A DNA stretch of 64,000 nucleotides, taken from NCBI RefSeq assembly GCF_900104805.1, contig NZ_LT629751.1, positions 806,001 through 870,000 of the forward strand, given 5' to 3'. This stretch comes from Pseudomonas oryzae (GTDB lineage Bacteria > Pseudomonadota > Gammaproteobacteria > Pseudomonadales > Pseudomonadaceae). Position numbers and translations under genes: made by a program. Of the stretch, positions 18,251-27,128 are shown one piece after another. Every line of letters starts with the position of its first letter. Within the stretch, counting starts at the first letter, position 1. Under the pieces are notes generated by a model. That model had not been told where the DNA came from. It saw nothing but the letters and a program-made list of their open reading frames with translations, and did not search any database.

Positions 18251-19453
18251 TCAGGCCGCGGAAGGTGCCGGAGTGGCTGCGTTGGCCTGCTGGCGCACGG
18301 CAGCCAGCGGCACCAGCACGGTCAGCGCGGTCAGCAGCACCACGGCGGTGATGCCCCAGCCGACCAGGGTGAAGCCTCCACTCTCGGCGAGCAGGCCGGT
18401 GAAGGCCGGGCCTACGGCGATGCCGAGGGTCAGGAAGGCGCCGGAGGCGGCGGCGATGCGACCCTCCTGGTCCAGCGAGGCAGCCAGTGCGGTCAGGTAG
18501 GCCAGAGCATAGAAGTAGGTGGTGGAGATCATCATCACCGCGATGGTGTACATCTCCTTGGAGCTCTCGCCGAGCACGTAGCCGAGGCTGACTGCGCCGG
18601 TGCTGAGGATGCCGAACAGCACCGGGGTGCTCATGCCGAAGCGCTTGCCGATCAGCGCCGCGGCCAGCGGACCGAGCAAACCGATCACCGACTGCAGGGA
18701 GAACAGACTGCCGAGCTCCTCGCCGTTGTAGCCGACGCTGATGCCTACCTGTTCGACGAACGCCCAGCCCATGGTATCGCGCATCGAGAAGAAGAACATC
18801 GCCGCCATCATGCACACCGCGGTCAGCGAGAACAGGTTGCGGTGCTCGCGTCCGAGCTGGAAGCCGGGGGCATTGGCGTGGAGGATGGCGCGCTGCGGCA
18901 TGAAGGCGATCAGCACCAGCATCAGTGCGTTGGTCCCGGCGATGGCGTAGTACAGACCGGCCAGGCCGCTGCCGGCCATGGCGTCGGCGAACACGATCAT
19001 GACGATCGCCATCAGCGCCACGAACAGGATGTTCATGTGCCCGGCGGCCTGGTCGGGGTCCCTGGCGCTCGCCACCGAGGCGTTGCCGCAGGCCAGGCAC
19101 AGGCCGGCGCCGATACCGGCCAGGCAGCGCACGGCGGCCAGCCAGTAGACGTCCTGGGTTGAGGCCGAGACGATGTTGGCGACGATCACCAGCACGGCGC
19201 CGCCCAGCGCCAGGGTGCGTCGCGGCGCACGGCCCATGGCCGGCGCGACCACCAGCGAGGCGAGCATGGTGAACACGAACTCGGCGGACATCAGGAAACC
19301 GGCCTGGGCGGCATCCAGCTTGAGATCGTTCATGATCGCGCTGATCAGGAAGGGCAACGCCAGCAATGGCAGCAGCCCGACACCATATGCCGCAGCAAAG
19401 GCCGAGAACACCAGCCCCCAGTTATCCGGAAGGAATTGACGCAGGTTTTTCAT
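18251..19453 (-). CDS. MFS transporter, 12 membrane segments
   Basis: This 400-residue inner-membrane transporter has twelve hydrophobic segments in two halves with a central loop near residue 200. The segment between helices 2 and 3 (PAMGRAPRRT, near 70) corresponds to the MFS signature loop, and RCLAGIGAGLCLACGN near 107 resembles motif C-like glycine-rich helices. The ATG at 19453 has a GGAG ribosome site. It is the last gene of a minus-strand run (zinc-ribbon protein, reductase, DUF3445 oxygenase, transporter) with 75 bp to the oxygenase gene, so it is probably the uptake system, or an exporter, for the amine substrate. The substrate is not readable from sequence. Confidence 0.85.
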   Translation of the reverse strand: MKNLRQFLPDNWGLVFSAFAAAYGVGLLPLLALPFLISAIMNDLKLDAAQAGFLMSAEFVFTMLASLVVAPAMGRAPRRTLALGGAVLVIVANIVSASTQDVYWLAAVRCLAGIGAGLCLACGNASVASARDPDQAAGHMNILFVALMAIVMIVFADAMAGSGLAGLYYAIAGTNALMLVLIAFMPQRAILHANAPGFQLGREHRNLFSLTAVCMMAAMFFFSMRDTMGWAFVEQVGISVGYNGEELGSLFSLQSVIGLLGPLAAALIGKRFGMSTPVLFGILSTGAVSLGYVLGESSKEMYTIAVMMISTTYFYALAYLTALAASLDQEGRIAAASGAFLTLGIAVGPAFTGLLAESGGFTLVGWGITAVVLLTALTVLVPLAAVRQQANAATPAPSAA

Positions 19454-19528
19454 GTTAGTGCTCCAGTTCTTGTTGGCAGTTTTCAAGCACAGTGAATGCC
19501 TGCGCGGTGGCCGCGCAGGTGGTCCGTC

Positions 19529-20587
19529 TCAGCGGCTCAGGGGTTTGTCCGGATGTGCGGCGTCGACCGGCAGGCCGTCGTCGTACTGCGCCAGCCAGGC
19601 CACGGCGGCATCGCGATAGCGGGTGAAGCCCTTGTAGTCGACCAGCTCCTGGTCGAGGGTCTTCAGCACGCGGTGCATGCGCTTGGCCCACTGCGGGGCG
19701 AAGGTGGCCAGTTCCTGCAGGCTGACCAGGTAGGTGCGTACCGGGAACAGCACGGCGTTGCTGCGTGGCAGGCGGTGCAGTGGTTGCAGTTCGATGCGCA
19801 GGTTGACCAGTTCGCCGGCGTTCTTGGCGGTGACTATGGTGCGGTCCGGCGCCCAGTCCGGCAGGGTCTCGGCCGAGGTTTCCATGCGCGGGTGCACGGT
19901 CAGCGACCAGTTGGTGCGGCGCACCGGATGGCCGGGGCGCAGGCGCAGGAGGAACTTCAGTGCGCGCTCGAGGATGCCCATCTCGTGCAGCTTGGGGACC
20001 GGGCCGTGGAACTCCATGAAGCTCATGCCCAGGTTGAAGCGCAGCGAGTAGTCGGCCCGCTGGGTGGCCATGCCGGCGCCGATCACCAGGGTGTTGTCGC
20101 GCTCTTCCAGCAGGATGAACTCGCCCTGGGCCTGGCGGGTGATGTACTCCATCGGCTCCATCGGCAGGGTCGAGGTGTCGCCGAAGGTGAAGGTCTGGTC
20201 GATGCCCAGCGGGCGGTTGATCCAGTGCCACTGGCTGCCGTTCTTCTCGAGGCTGAAGTGTGCGGGGAAGTCGCGGGAGTACGACTCCATGATCAGCTCC
20301 AGCAGGTCCCACTGCGCCTCGAGCATGTGCGGCAGGCTGACGTAGTGCGCGCCCGGCTGGGCTTCCAGCGCCAGGGCCCGTTCGCGGCACTCGGTGACGT
20401 AGTGCTCGTCGATGTCCAGTGCCGCCTTGAGCGCGCCCTCGCCGAAGGGCACGTGCGGCTCCACGTTCATGGAGTACATGTACTGGTCTTCCGGGTAGGG
20501 GAAGGGCAGTCGCAGCACGCAGTCGCGGCTGTTGGCGTAGCTGTAGTCGTCGCGGTAGGTTTCGTGTTGCTTGAAGATGGCGTTCAT
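19529..20587 (-). CDS. Heme-dependent oxidative N-demethylase subunit (DUF3445)
   Basis: This 352-residue cytosolic protein looks like the DUF3445 family, whose characterised member in Pseudomonas mendocina (HODM alpha) is a PAS-fold heme monooxygenase that demethylates dimethylamine to methylamine and formaldehyde. Family-like segments are RLPFPYPEDQYMYSMNVEPH near the start, GIDQTFTFGDTSTLP near 130, FMEFHGPVPKL near 190, and TNWSLTVHPRMETSAE near 222. The RTYLVSLQELA segment near 293 also fits. The gene follows the reductase gene by 13 bp, and the whole set matches a dimethylamine monooxygenase operon. I did not identify the heme ligand. The real substrate may be another N-methyl or secondary amine. 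Confidence 0.8.
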   Translation of the reverse strand: MNAIFKQHETYRDDYSYANSRDCVLRLPFPYPEDQYMYSMNVEPHVPFGEGALKAALDIDEHYVTECRERALALEAQPGAHYVSLPHMLEAQWDLLELIMESYSRDFPAHFSLEKNGSQWHWINRPLGIDQTFTFGDTSTLPMEPMEYITRQAQGEFILLEERDNTLVIGAGMATQRADYSLRFNLGMSFMEFHGPVPKLHEMGILERALKFLLRLRPGHPVRRTNWSLTVHPRMETSAETLPDWAPDRTIVTAKNAGELVNLRIELQPLHRLPRSNAVLFPVRTYLVSLQELATFAPQWAKRMHRVLKTLDQELVDYKGFTRYRDAAVAWLAQYDDGLPVDAAHPDKPLSR

Positions 20588-20600
20588 GAACTTTCCCCGT

Positions 20601-21569
20601 TCAGAGGTCGATGACCAGGCGCTTGCCGCAGGCACGGGAGACGCAGGGCATGATCTTGGTGTTGCTGCGCTTGTCCTCGTCGGACAGCCAGTCGTCCTTG
20701 TGCTGGATCTCGCCGTCGAGTTCGAGCACGGCGGTCTCGCAGTAGCCGCAGGCGCCGCCACGGCACAGGTAGGGCGGCGTGTAGCCAGCTTCCTCCATGG
20801 CTTCGAGCATCGACTGCTCGGCGGCGACCTCGATGGTCGCGCCCTGGCGGGCCAGGGTGACGCTGAACGGCTGGCCGCTGGAGCCCTGCTCGACGAAGCG
20901 TTCGTAGTGGATGTGGCTGTCGGTCCAGCCCAGGCGGCGGGCGCTGTCGATGGTGTAGTCGATCATGCTGCCGGGGCCGCAGACGTAGACGTGGCTGCCC
21001 AGCGGCCGCTCGGCCAGCACTGCGGCGATGTTCAGCTGCGGGCCTGCGCCGTCGACGTACAGGTGGATGGCATCGCCGTAGCGGGCCTGCAGCTCGCGGC
21101 CGAGTCCGGCATGTTCCGGGCCGCGCACGGCGTAGTGCACCTCGAAGGGCAGGTTCTTCAGGCGCAGCTCCTCCAGTTGCGAGAACACCGGGGTGATGCC
21201 CACGCCGCCGGCGATGAACAGTTGCAGGCGGGCGTGCTTGGCGAGCGGGAAGAGATTGACCGGGGCGACGATCTGCAGCTCGTCGCCTTCCTTGAGCTGC
21301 TCGTGGATCAGCTTCGAGCCGCCGCGGCCGTTGTCGACCTTGCGCACGGCGATCTGGTAGGAGCTGGAGTCGTAGGGCGAGCCCATCAGCGAATAGGCGT
21401 TGCGGATGGTCTGCTCGCCATTGGGCAGCACCACGACGATGTTGCTGCCGCCGGAGAAGGGCGGCAGGTGTTGCCCGTCCGGGGAGACCAGGGTCAGGCG
21501 ACGGATGTCCGGGGTGACATCCTCGGTGCGCGCTATGCGTACGCGCAGGGTTCCGTGATTGGACATCAT
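20601..21569 (-). CDS. Flavin/2Fe-2S oxidoreductase of the N-demethylase system (DmmB-like)
   Basis: This 322-residue reductase has the phthalate dioxygenase reductase layout. A flavin-binding barrel carries the RNAYSLMG motif near residue 57, and an NAD-binding domain has AGGVGITPVFSQLEEL near 115 and VYVCGPGSMID near 195. A C-terminal plant-type 2Fe-2S ferredoxin has cysteines in CRGGACGYC near 271-279 and a last cysteine in IMPCVSRAC near 308. It passes electrons from NAD(P)H to the DUF3445 heme protein. Its ATG (21569) overlaps the stop of the upstream zinc-ribbon gene (ATGA), so the two are translationally coupled. An ATG one codon later is equally possible. Confidence 0.88.
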   Translation of the reverse strand: MMSNHGTLRVRIARTEDVTPDIRRLTLVSPDGQHLPPFSGGSNIVVVLPNGEQTIRNAYSLMGSPYDSSSYQIAVRKVDNGRGGSKLIHEQLKEGDELQIVAPVNLFPLAKHARLQLFIAGGVGITPVFSQLEELRLKNLPFEVHYAVRGPEHAGLGRELQARYGDAIHLYVDGAGPQLNIAAVLAERPLGSHVYVCGPGSMIDYTIDSARRLGWTDSHIHYERFVEQGSSGQPFSVTLARQGATIEVAAEQSMLEAMEEAGYTPPYLCRGGACGYCETAVLELDGEIQHKDDWLSDEDKRSNTKIMPCVSRACGKRLVIDL

Positions 21570-22171
21570 GTGTCGAGTTCCTCTGCAGGGGGCAGTTCGC
21601 CGGGGACTTCGCCGTCGGCCTTGACGCCCTGGAAGGCGGCCAGGCGCCGCGAATAGTGGTCGCGCACGACCAGGTCCAGGCCACAGCCGGGGCAGCGGAA
21701 GACGCGCTGGGTGACGTTCTCGGTGTAGGTGTCGCAGTGCACGCACCAGACGCGGCGCACCAGAGTGCCGCTGTGCTCGCGCAGCACCTCGTCGCGATTC
21801 ATGTCGTAGGCGCTGGCGACCTGCATGGCCGTGCCGATGAAGCTTTCCGAGCCGGCCAGGTACAGGCGGGTGCCCATGTGGGCCTGACCCAGCAGCTCGC
21901 GCAGGGCATCGAGCAGGGCCTGGTTGCTGGAGAACTCGCGCAGGTCGGCGAGGGCGCAGTCGCGCAGGGCAGCCAGGTGGTTGTGACCGGAGAAGGTTTC
22001 GGTGGAGTAGAGCAGCGTGGTGGCCTGGCGCTGGGCCTCGCTCATTTCGCCGAGCAGGCGCAGCAGCGCGGCGCCTCCGCTGCCCTGGGCGGCCAACACG
22101 TGCCGCAGGCCGCCGCTCATGAGTTTGAGCAGGTCGTAGATCGGCCGGCTCTTGATTCCTGTGATCAGCAT
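21566..22171 (-). CDS. DmmA-like zinc-ribbon subunit of amine monooxygenase
   Basis: This is a 201-residue protein. The N-terminal two thirds are helical, with a strand-rich LLYSTETFSGHNHLAAL and GTRLYLAGSESFIG segment that resembles an oxidoreductase-like partner domain. The C-terminus (residues about 145-175) is a zinc ribbon with two CxxC-type pairs, WCVHC and FRCPGC. This combination matches what databases call the dimethylamine monooxygenase subunit DmmA family, as I recall. It is the first gene of the minus-strand operon, with GGAGG eight bases before the ATG at 22171. Its biochemical role is not established; the zinc ribbon may hold the complex together. Confidence 0.7.
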   Translation of the reverse strand: MLITGIKSRPIYDLLKLMSGGLRHVLAAQGSGGAALLRLLGEMSEAQRQATTLLYSTETFSGHNHLAALRDCALADLREFSSNQALLDALRELLGQAHMGTRLYLAGSESFIGTAMQVASAYDMNRDEVLREHSGTLVRRVWCVHCDTYTENVTQRVFRCPGCGLDLVVRDHYSRRLAAFQGVKADGEVPGELPPAEELDT

Positions 22172-22380
22172 TGCGCGAACCTCCGGTGTGTTCTGCTCGG
22201 CAGCGGGCTGGGGGTGACCGTCTGTGGTGCCGCTTTTCGTTCGGGGGCTGTCTTTTGGTTTGTCATATGTTTTTAAATGTATTTGGGCGGAAAGTCTACT
22301 CCCTTGATCTGGCCCGGGGACCGGCGGTGTCTGCACCCCCGCCGGTTGCCCCGGCCGCTCAGTGACGGAGCGGCGCCCCT
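22172..22380. other. Intergenic region: N-demethylase operon leader and end of the aldehyde dehydrogenase gene
   Basis: The 209 bp hold the promoter for the demethylase operon, which I could not pin down. There is an imperfect relative of the regulon palindrome (GGTTTGTCATATG, 22257-22269, two extra bases inside). Two GC-rich hairpins, 22320-22346 and 22354-22374, lie just beyond the stop of the dehydrogenase gene and could act as its transcript end. No T-run is present. Confidence 0.4.
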
Positions 22381-23805
22381 TCAGTGCTTGACCATCACAT
22401 GGCGGATGGCGGTGTAGTCCTCGAGGCCGTACATGGACATGTCCTTGCCGTAGCCGGAGAGTTTCATGCCGCCGTGCGGCATCTCGCTGACCAGCATGAA
22501 GTGGGTGTTCACCCAGGTGCAGCCGTACTGCAGGCGGGCGGCCATGCGGTGCGCGCGGCCGATGTCGGCGGTCCATACCGAGGAGGCCAGGCCGTAGTCG
22601 GAGTCGTTGGCGAAAGCCAGCGCCTGGGCCTCGTCGTCGAACGCGGTGACCGAGACGACCGGGCCGAACACTTCACGGCGGACGATCTCGTCGTCCTGGC
22701 GGGCGCCGGCGAGCAGCGTGGGCTCGAAGAAGAAACCGGGGCCTTCGACCTTGTTGCCGCCGGTGACCACGCGGATGTGCGGCTGGGCCTTGGCGCGCTC
22801 GACGAAGCCGGCGACGCGCTCGAGATGCGCCGCGGTGATCACCGGGCCGAGTTCGGTGTCTTCCTCGTCCTGCAGGCCGTACCTGATGCTGCTGACCGCC
22901 TCGCCCAGGCGGGCGACGAACTTCTCGTAGATGCCCTGCTGGGCGTAGATGCGGCAGGCCGCGGTGCAGTCCTGGCCGGCGTTGTAGAAGCCGAAGGTGC
23001 GGATGCCCTCCACCGCGGCGTCGATGTCGGCATCGTCGAAGATGATCACCGGGGCCTTGCCGCCCAGCTCCATGTGCATGCGCTTAACGCTGTCGGCGGT
23101 GCTGGAGATGATGTTCACCCCGGTGGCGATCGAGCCGGTCAGCGACACCATGCGCACCTTCGGATGATTGGTCAGCGGCGCGCCGACGCTGGGGCCGCGG
23201 CCGAACACCAGGTTGACCACCCCGGCCGGGAAGATCCCGGCGACCAGCTCGGCCAGGCGCAGCGCGGTCAGCGGGGTCTGCTCGGACGGCTTGAGCACCA
23301 CGCAGTTGCCGGCAGCCAGGGCCGGGGCCAGTTTCCAGGCGGCCATCATCAGCGGGTAGTTCCACGGCGCGATGGAGGCGACCACGCCGACCGGGTCGCG
23401 GCGGATCATCGAGGTGTGCCCCGGCAGGTACTCGCCGGCCGCCGAACCCTGCAGGCAGCGCACCGCACCGGCGAAGAAGCGGAACACGTCGGCGATGGCC
23501 GGCAGTTCGTCGTTGAGCGCGGCCGCGTAGGGCTTGCCGCAGTTGCGCGACTCCAGGCGGGCCAGCTCCTCGGCGTGGGCGTCGATGACGTCGGCGACCT
23601 GCAGCAGCGCCGCCGCGCGCTCCTTTGGCGGGGTCTGCGACCAGGCCGGGAAGGCCGCCTCGGCGGCGTTCACCGCGGCATCCACCTGCTCTGCGCTGGC
23701 TTCGGGGATTTCGGCGACCGGGCTGCCGAGCGCCGGGTCGAGGATGGTCTGGATGGGGCCGAGGCCGGCGACCAGCTGGCCGTTGATCAGCAGTTTGGTT
23801 TGCAT
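22381..23805 (-). CDS. patD: 4-aminobutyraldehyde dehydrogenase (PatD-like)
   Basis: This 474-residue NAD-dependent aldehyde dehydrogenase has exactly the length of E. coli PatD (YdcW), which oxidises 4-aminobutyraldehyde (1-pyrroline) to GABA. Motifs are the oxyanion Asn in [15 protein letters not shown] near residue 148, the general base Glu in MELGGKAPV near 247, the catalytic cysteine in [12 protein letters not shown] near 281, and [10 protein letters not shown] near 380. The ATG at 23805 leaves room for a GAGAG site; another ATG lies three codons earlier. It is the last gene of a gabD, gabT remnant, patD run. Aldehydes derived from pyrrolidine or putrescine would fit. Substrate is inferred from similarity. 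Confidence 0.8.
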   Translation of the reverse strand: MQTKLLINGQLVAGLGPIQTILDPALGSPVAEIPEASAEQVDAAVNAAEAAFPAWSQTPPKERAAALLQVADVIDAHAEELARLESRNCGKPYAAALNDELPAIADVFRFFAGAVRCLQGSAAGEYLPGHTSMIRRDPVGVVASIAPWNYPLMMAAWKLAPALAAGNCVVLKPSEQTPLTALRLAELVAGIFPAGVVNLVFGRGPSVGAPLTNHPKVRMVSLTGSIATGVNIISSTADSVKRMHMELGGKAPVIIFDDADIDAAVEGIRTFGFYNAGQDCTAACRIYAQQGIYEKFVARLGEAVSSIRYGLQDEEDTELGPVITAAHLERVAGFVERAKAQPHIRVVTGGNKVEGPGFFFEPTLLAGARQDDEIVRREVFGPVVSVTAFDDEAQALAFANDSDYGLASSVWTADIGRAHRMAARLQYGCTWVNTHFMLVSEMPHGGMKLSGYGKDMSMYGLEDYTAIRHVMVKH

Positions 23806-23810
23806 CGTGG

Positions 23811-24088
23811 TCATCTCTCTCTGTGAGTCGTACATGCCCTGAGGCGTGGGTCCGTCGTGCCCCAGGCCAGCTCGTCGAAGCACCCGGCGAGGATGGCCTG
23901 GCCCTGCTCCAGCTGGGTGGCCGGGATGGTGATCGGCATCTGGAAGCGGATCACGTTGTAGTGGGTGCCGCAGGACAGCAGGATCAGGCCCTTGTCGCGC
24001 GCGCGGCGATGATCGGGTGGATCTGGCTGACGCCGCGGGCGACGGCGGCCTGGCGTCGTTGCAGCAGGGAGGCGTTGGTCTGGCTCAT
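23811..24088 (-). pseudogene. gabT: Internally deleted 4-aminobutyrate aminotransferase (gabT remnant)
   Basis: The start [19 protein letters not shown] and GVSQIHP (24088-24014) is the N-terminus of GabT. The text then jumps to the family's C-terminal end, [20 protein letters not shown] and [19 protein letters not shown] (about 24000-23870). About 330 residues, including the PLP lysine, are missing. The junction lies in an alternating GCGCGCGCG tract near 24000, and the two parts are also out of frame, so the N-terminal frame stops at once. The remnant then reads past the usual FDELA end. It sits between gabD and the PatD-like gene, exactly where a working gabT belongs in a GABA operon. GABA transamination must rely on another gabT elsewhere. 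Confidence 0.88.
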
Positions 24089-24127
24089 GGTCTTTCTCGT
24101 TGCCGGTATGAGTGGAAGCGGACTGGC

Positions 24128-25570
24128 TCAGATGGCCAGGCACAGGTACTTGATCTCGAGGTAGTCCTCGATGCCGTACTTGGAGCCCTCGCGGCCGAGG
24201 CCGGAGGCCTTCATGCCGCCGAACGGCGCCACCTCGGTGGAGATGATTCCGGTGTTGATGCCGACGATGCCGTACTCCAGCGCCTCGGCAACGCGGAACA
24301 CCCGGCCCAGGTCGCGGGCGTAGAAGTAGGCGGCCAGGCCGAACTCGGTGTCGTTGGACATGGCGATCACTTCGGCCTCGTCCCTGAAGCGGAACAGCGG
24401 CGCCAGGGGGCCGAAGGTTTCCTCGCGGGCCACCTTGGCCCCGGCGGGGACGTCGACCAGGATGGTCGGCGCGAAGAAGTTGCCGCCCAGCGCCTGGCCG
24501 CCGGCGAGCAGGCGGGCGCCCTTGCCGAGGGCGTCGTCGATGTGCTCGCGGACCTTGGCCACCGCCTTGCCGTCGATCAGCGGGCCGGTGGTGACACCTT
24601 GCTCCAGGCCGTTGCCGACCTTCAGGCGGGCCACGGCGGCGCGGAGCTTCTCGGCGAAGGCGTCGTAGACGCCGTCCTGCACGTACAGGCGGTTGGCGCA
24701 CACGCAGGTCTGCCCGGCGTTGCGGTACTTGGAGGCCAGCGCCCCCTCGACGGCGGCGTCGAGGTCGGCATCGTCGAAGACGATGAAGGGCGCGTTGCCG
24801 CCGAGCTCCAGCGACACCTTCTTGATGTCCCTGGCGCACTCGGCCATCAGCTGGCGGCCGATCTCGGTCGAGCCGGTGAAGGTCAGCTTGCGCACCAGCG
24901 GGTTGCCGGTCAGCTCGGCGCCGACCTCCGCGGCCGAGCCGGTGACCACGTTGAACACCCCGGCGGGGATGCCGGCGCGCTGGGCCAGTTCGGCCAGGGC
25001 GAGGGCGGAGAAGGGCGTCTGCGAGGCCGGCTTGAGCACCATGGTGCAACCGGCGGCCAGCGCCGGGCCGGCCTTGCGGGTGATCATCGCGCTGGGGAAG
25101 TTCCACGGGGTGATCGCCGCGGTGACGCCGATCGGCTGCTTGAGCACCAGCAGGCGCTTGTCGGACTGGTGGCCGGGGATGCTGTCGCCGTACACGCGCT
25201 TGGCCTCCTCGGCGAACCATTCGAGGAAGGACGCGGCATAGAGGATCTCGCCGCGCGCCTCGGCCAGCGGCTTGCCCTGTTCGAGGGTCATCAGCCGGGC
25301 CAGGTCCTCCTGGTTCTCGAGCATCAGTTCATACCAGCGGCGCAGCTTGCCGGCGCGCTCCTTGGCGGTCAGGGCGCGCCAGGCGGGCAGGGCACGGTCG
25401 GCAGCCTCGATGGCGCGCCGCGTTTCGCTGGCGCCCATGCGCGGGACCTGGCCGAGGCGTTCGCCATCGGCCGGATTTTCGACCGCAATGGTGCGGCCGT
25501 CGTCCGCGTCCAGCCACTGGCCATCGATGAACGCCTGCTGGCGGAAGAGGACTGGGTCGTTCAGGTGCAT
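24128..25570 (-). CDS. gabD: Succinate-semialdehyde dehydrogenase
   Basis: This 480-residue aldehyde dehydrogenase is close in length to E. coli GabD (482) and oxidises succinate semialdehyde (or glutarate semialdehyde) with NADP. Recognisable text: the N-terminal LFRQQAFIDGQWLDADDG, AAITPWNFPSAMITRK near residue 150, VSLELGGNAPFIVFDDADLD near 253, the catalytic cysteine in YRNAGQTCVCANR near 287, and EVAPFGGMKASGLGREGS near 450. The ATG at 25570 follows an AGGAG site. It is the first gene of the unit gabD, gabT remnant, patD. Its promoter (TTGGCA, 17 bp, TATGGT) overlaps a copy of the regulon palindrome, suggesting repression without substrate. Confidence 0.93.
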   Translation of the reverse strand: MHLNDPVLFRQQAFIDGQWLDADDGRTIAVENPADGERLGQVPRMGASETRRAIEAADRALPAWRALTAKERAGKLRRWYELMLENQEDLARLMTLEQGKPLAEARGEILYAASFLEWFAEEAKRVYGDSIPGHQSDKRLLVLKQPIGVTAAITPWNFPSAMITRKAGPALAAGCTMVLKPASQTPFSALALAELAQRAGIPAGVFNVVTGSAAEVGAELTGNPLVRKLTFTGSTEIGRQLMAECARDIKKVSLELGGNAPFIVFDDADLDAAVEGALASKYRNAGQTCVCANRLYVQDGVYDAFAEKLRAAVARLKVGNGLEQGVTTGPLIDGKAVAKVREHIDDALGKGARLLAGGQALGGNFFAPTILVDVPAGAKVAREETFGPLAPLFRFRDEAEVIAMSNDTEFGLAAYFYARDLGRVFRVAEALEYGIVGINTGIISTEVAPFGGMKASGLGREGSKYGIEDYLEIKYLCLAI

Positions 25571-25611
25571 GGCGGACTCCTGGCAGGTGAAGGCGGTGAG
25601 GAAAATACTAA

Positions 25612-25650
25612 ATGTTATGAAACCATATCTTATGTTTTTATGAATGCCAA
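25612..25650 (-). promoter_or_regulatory. gabD promoter overlapped by regulon palindrome, site A
   Basis: On the minus strand TTGGCA (25645-25650) and TATGGT (25622-25627) are spaced by 17 bp. The 20-bp palindrome copy ATGTTATGAAACCATATCTT (25612-25631 on the plus strand, one arm with two mismatches) covers the -10 box. The same layout occurs at site C. A bound protein here would block RNA polymerase. Confidence 0.7.
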
Positions 25651-25764
25651 TACCCATGGCGAAGGCGACTGAACCGGCCCTTGCGGGGCTGCCCATGGTG
25701 TGATGCCGGTGGGCGATTCAGTCGACGCCGGCAAATAAATTCGCTGCGCAGGGCAAAAAGGGCA

Positions 25765-25793
25765 TTGAAAGATATGAAACCATATTTTAAATT
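25765..25793 (+). promoter_or_regulatory. P450 operon promoter with regulon palindrome in the spacer, site B
   Basis: TTGAAA (25765-25770) and TAAATT (25788-25793) are spaced by exactly 17 bp. The palindrome AAGATATGAAACCATATTTT (25769-25788) fills the spacer. The module is almost base-for-base the same as site D. It lies 118 bp upstream of the P450 start. The 137 bp between sites A and B hold no gene that I can support. Confidence 0.72.
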
Positions 25794-25910
25794 CAAGCCG
25801 TCCCAACCCGATGCCGCAGCGGCGAACCGCGCGGCCGGGCGCTGCGGTCGCTGCCAGGAGACTGGCGCGTCGTGACCGCAGCCAACTTCAATCCCCATCG
25901 GAGGTGGCGC

Positions 25911-27125
25911 ATGACTGCCAGCGTTAGCAACCTGCTCGAATCGGCTCCCTATCTCGACGTCGCTGACCCGGCGTTCTCCATCCGCTCGCGGGCCGTCATG
26001 GAGGCGCGCGAGAAAAGCTGGTTCGCCCGTACCCCCTACGGCATCGCCATCCTGCGCTACGACGAGGTCAACAACCTGATCCGCGACCAGCGCCTGCGCC
26101 AGGGCAGCTACGCCTGGCCGGCGCACAACAAGGCCACCGGCAGCTTCGCCGAGTGGTGGGTGCGCATGCTGCTGAGCCGCGAGGGGGCCGATCATTCGCG
26201 TCTGCGCCGGCTGGCCAACCCGGCCTTCGCGCCCAAGCTGGTGCGCAAGCTGACCCCGGACTTCCAGAACATGGCCAGCGCGCTGATCGACGGCTTCATC
26301 GCTGATGGCCAATGCGATTTCGTCAGCCAGTTCGCCGAGCCCTACGCCACCCAGGTGATCTGCAGCCTGCTCGGCCTGCCGACCAGCGAGTGGCGCGCGC
26401 TGGCCGAGCTGGCCTCCGACATGGGCCTGGCCCTGGGCGTGACCTTCAAGCAGGACGAGGCGCGCATCAATGCGGCGACCGACAAGCTGGTCGCCTATGC
26501 GATGCAGGCGGTGGAGAAGGTCAAGCAGCAGGGGCTGGGCGACGACTTCCTCAGCGCGCTGGTCAAGGCCAACGCCGAGGACAAGTCGGCGCTGAGCGAC
26601 CAGGAGCTGTACGACATGATCGTGCTGGCGATCTTCGGCGGCATCGATACCACCCGCAACCAGATCTCCCTGGCGATGGACACCTTCCTGCAGCATCCCG
26701 AACAGTGGAAGCTGCTCGGCGAGCAGCCGGAGCTGGCGCGCGCGGCGGTGGAGGAGGTGATGCGCGTGCGTCCGACCGTGACCTGGGTGACCCGCGAGGC
26801 GCTGGAGGACTTCACCTTCCAGGGGTTGGAGATCGCCAAGGGCACCACCGTGCACCTGTTCAGCCAGGCGGCCGGCACCGACCCGCGGGTGTTCGACAAT
26901 CCCGGGTTCGACATCACCGCCAAGCGCCAGCCGCACTTCGGCTTCGGTGCCGGCGCCCACCACTGCATCGGCCACTTCATCGCCCGCGGCGACATGACCG
27001 AGGCGCTGGCCCTGCTCGCCCAGCGGGTCAGGAATCCGGCCTACAACGGCGAGTCGAACTGGCTGCCGGACAGCGGCAACACCGGGCCGCTCAGCCTGCC
27101 GATCAAGTTCGATCCGGAGGCCTGA
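25911..27125 (+). CDS. Cytochrome P450 monooxygenase (soluble, class I-like)
   Basis: This 404-residue soluble bacterial P450 has an I-helix oxygen-activation motif FGGIDTTRNQ near 245, the K-helix ExxR in EEVMR, and the heme loop FGFGAGAHHCIGHFIA with the thiolate cysteine at about residue 352. No membrane anchor is present. The ATG at 25911 has a GGAGG site six bases upstream. It is followed after 3 bp by an adrenodoxin-reductase-like gene and then a flavodoxin gene, the same electron chain as P450cin (CYP176A). Surrounding amine genes and the shared operator point to hydroxylation of an amine, for example alpha to nitrogen in a cyclic secondary amine, which opens to an amino-aldehyde. The substrate is inference. 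Confidence 0.92.
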   Translation: MTASVSNLLESAPYLDVADPAFSIRSRAVMEAREKSWFARTPYGIAILRYDEVNNLIRDQRLRQGSYAWPAHNKATGSFAEWWVRMLLSREGADHSRLRRLANPAFAPKLVRKLTPDFQNMASALIDGFIADGQCDFVSQFAEPYATQVICSLLGLPTSEWRALAELASDMGLALGVTFKQDEARINAATDKLVAYAMQAVEKVKQQGLGDDFLSALVKANAEDKSALSDQELYDMIVLAIFGGIDTTRNQISLAMDTFLQHPEQWKLLGEQPELARAAVEEVMRVRPTVTWVTREALEDFTFQGLEIAKGTTVHLFSQAAGTDPRVFDNPGFDITAKRQPHFGFGAGAHHCIGHFIARGDMTEALALLAQRVRNPAYNGESNWLPDSGNTGPLSLPIKFDPEA

Positions 27126-27128
27126 GCC

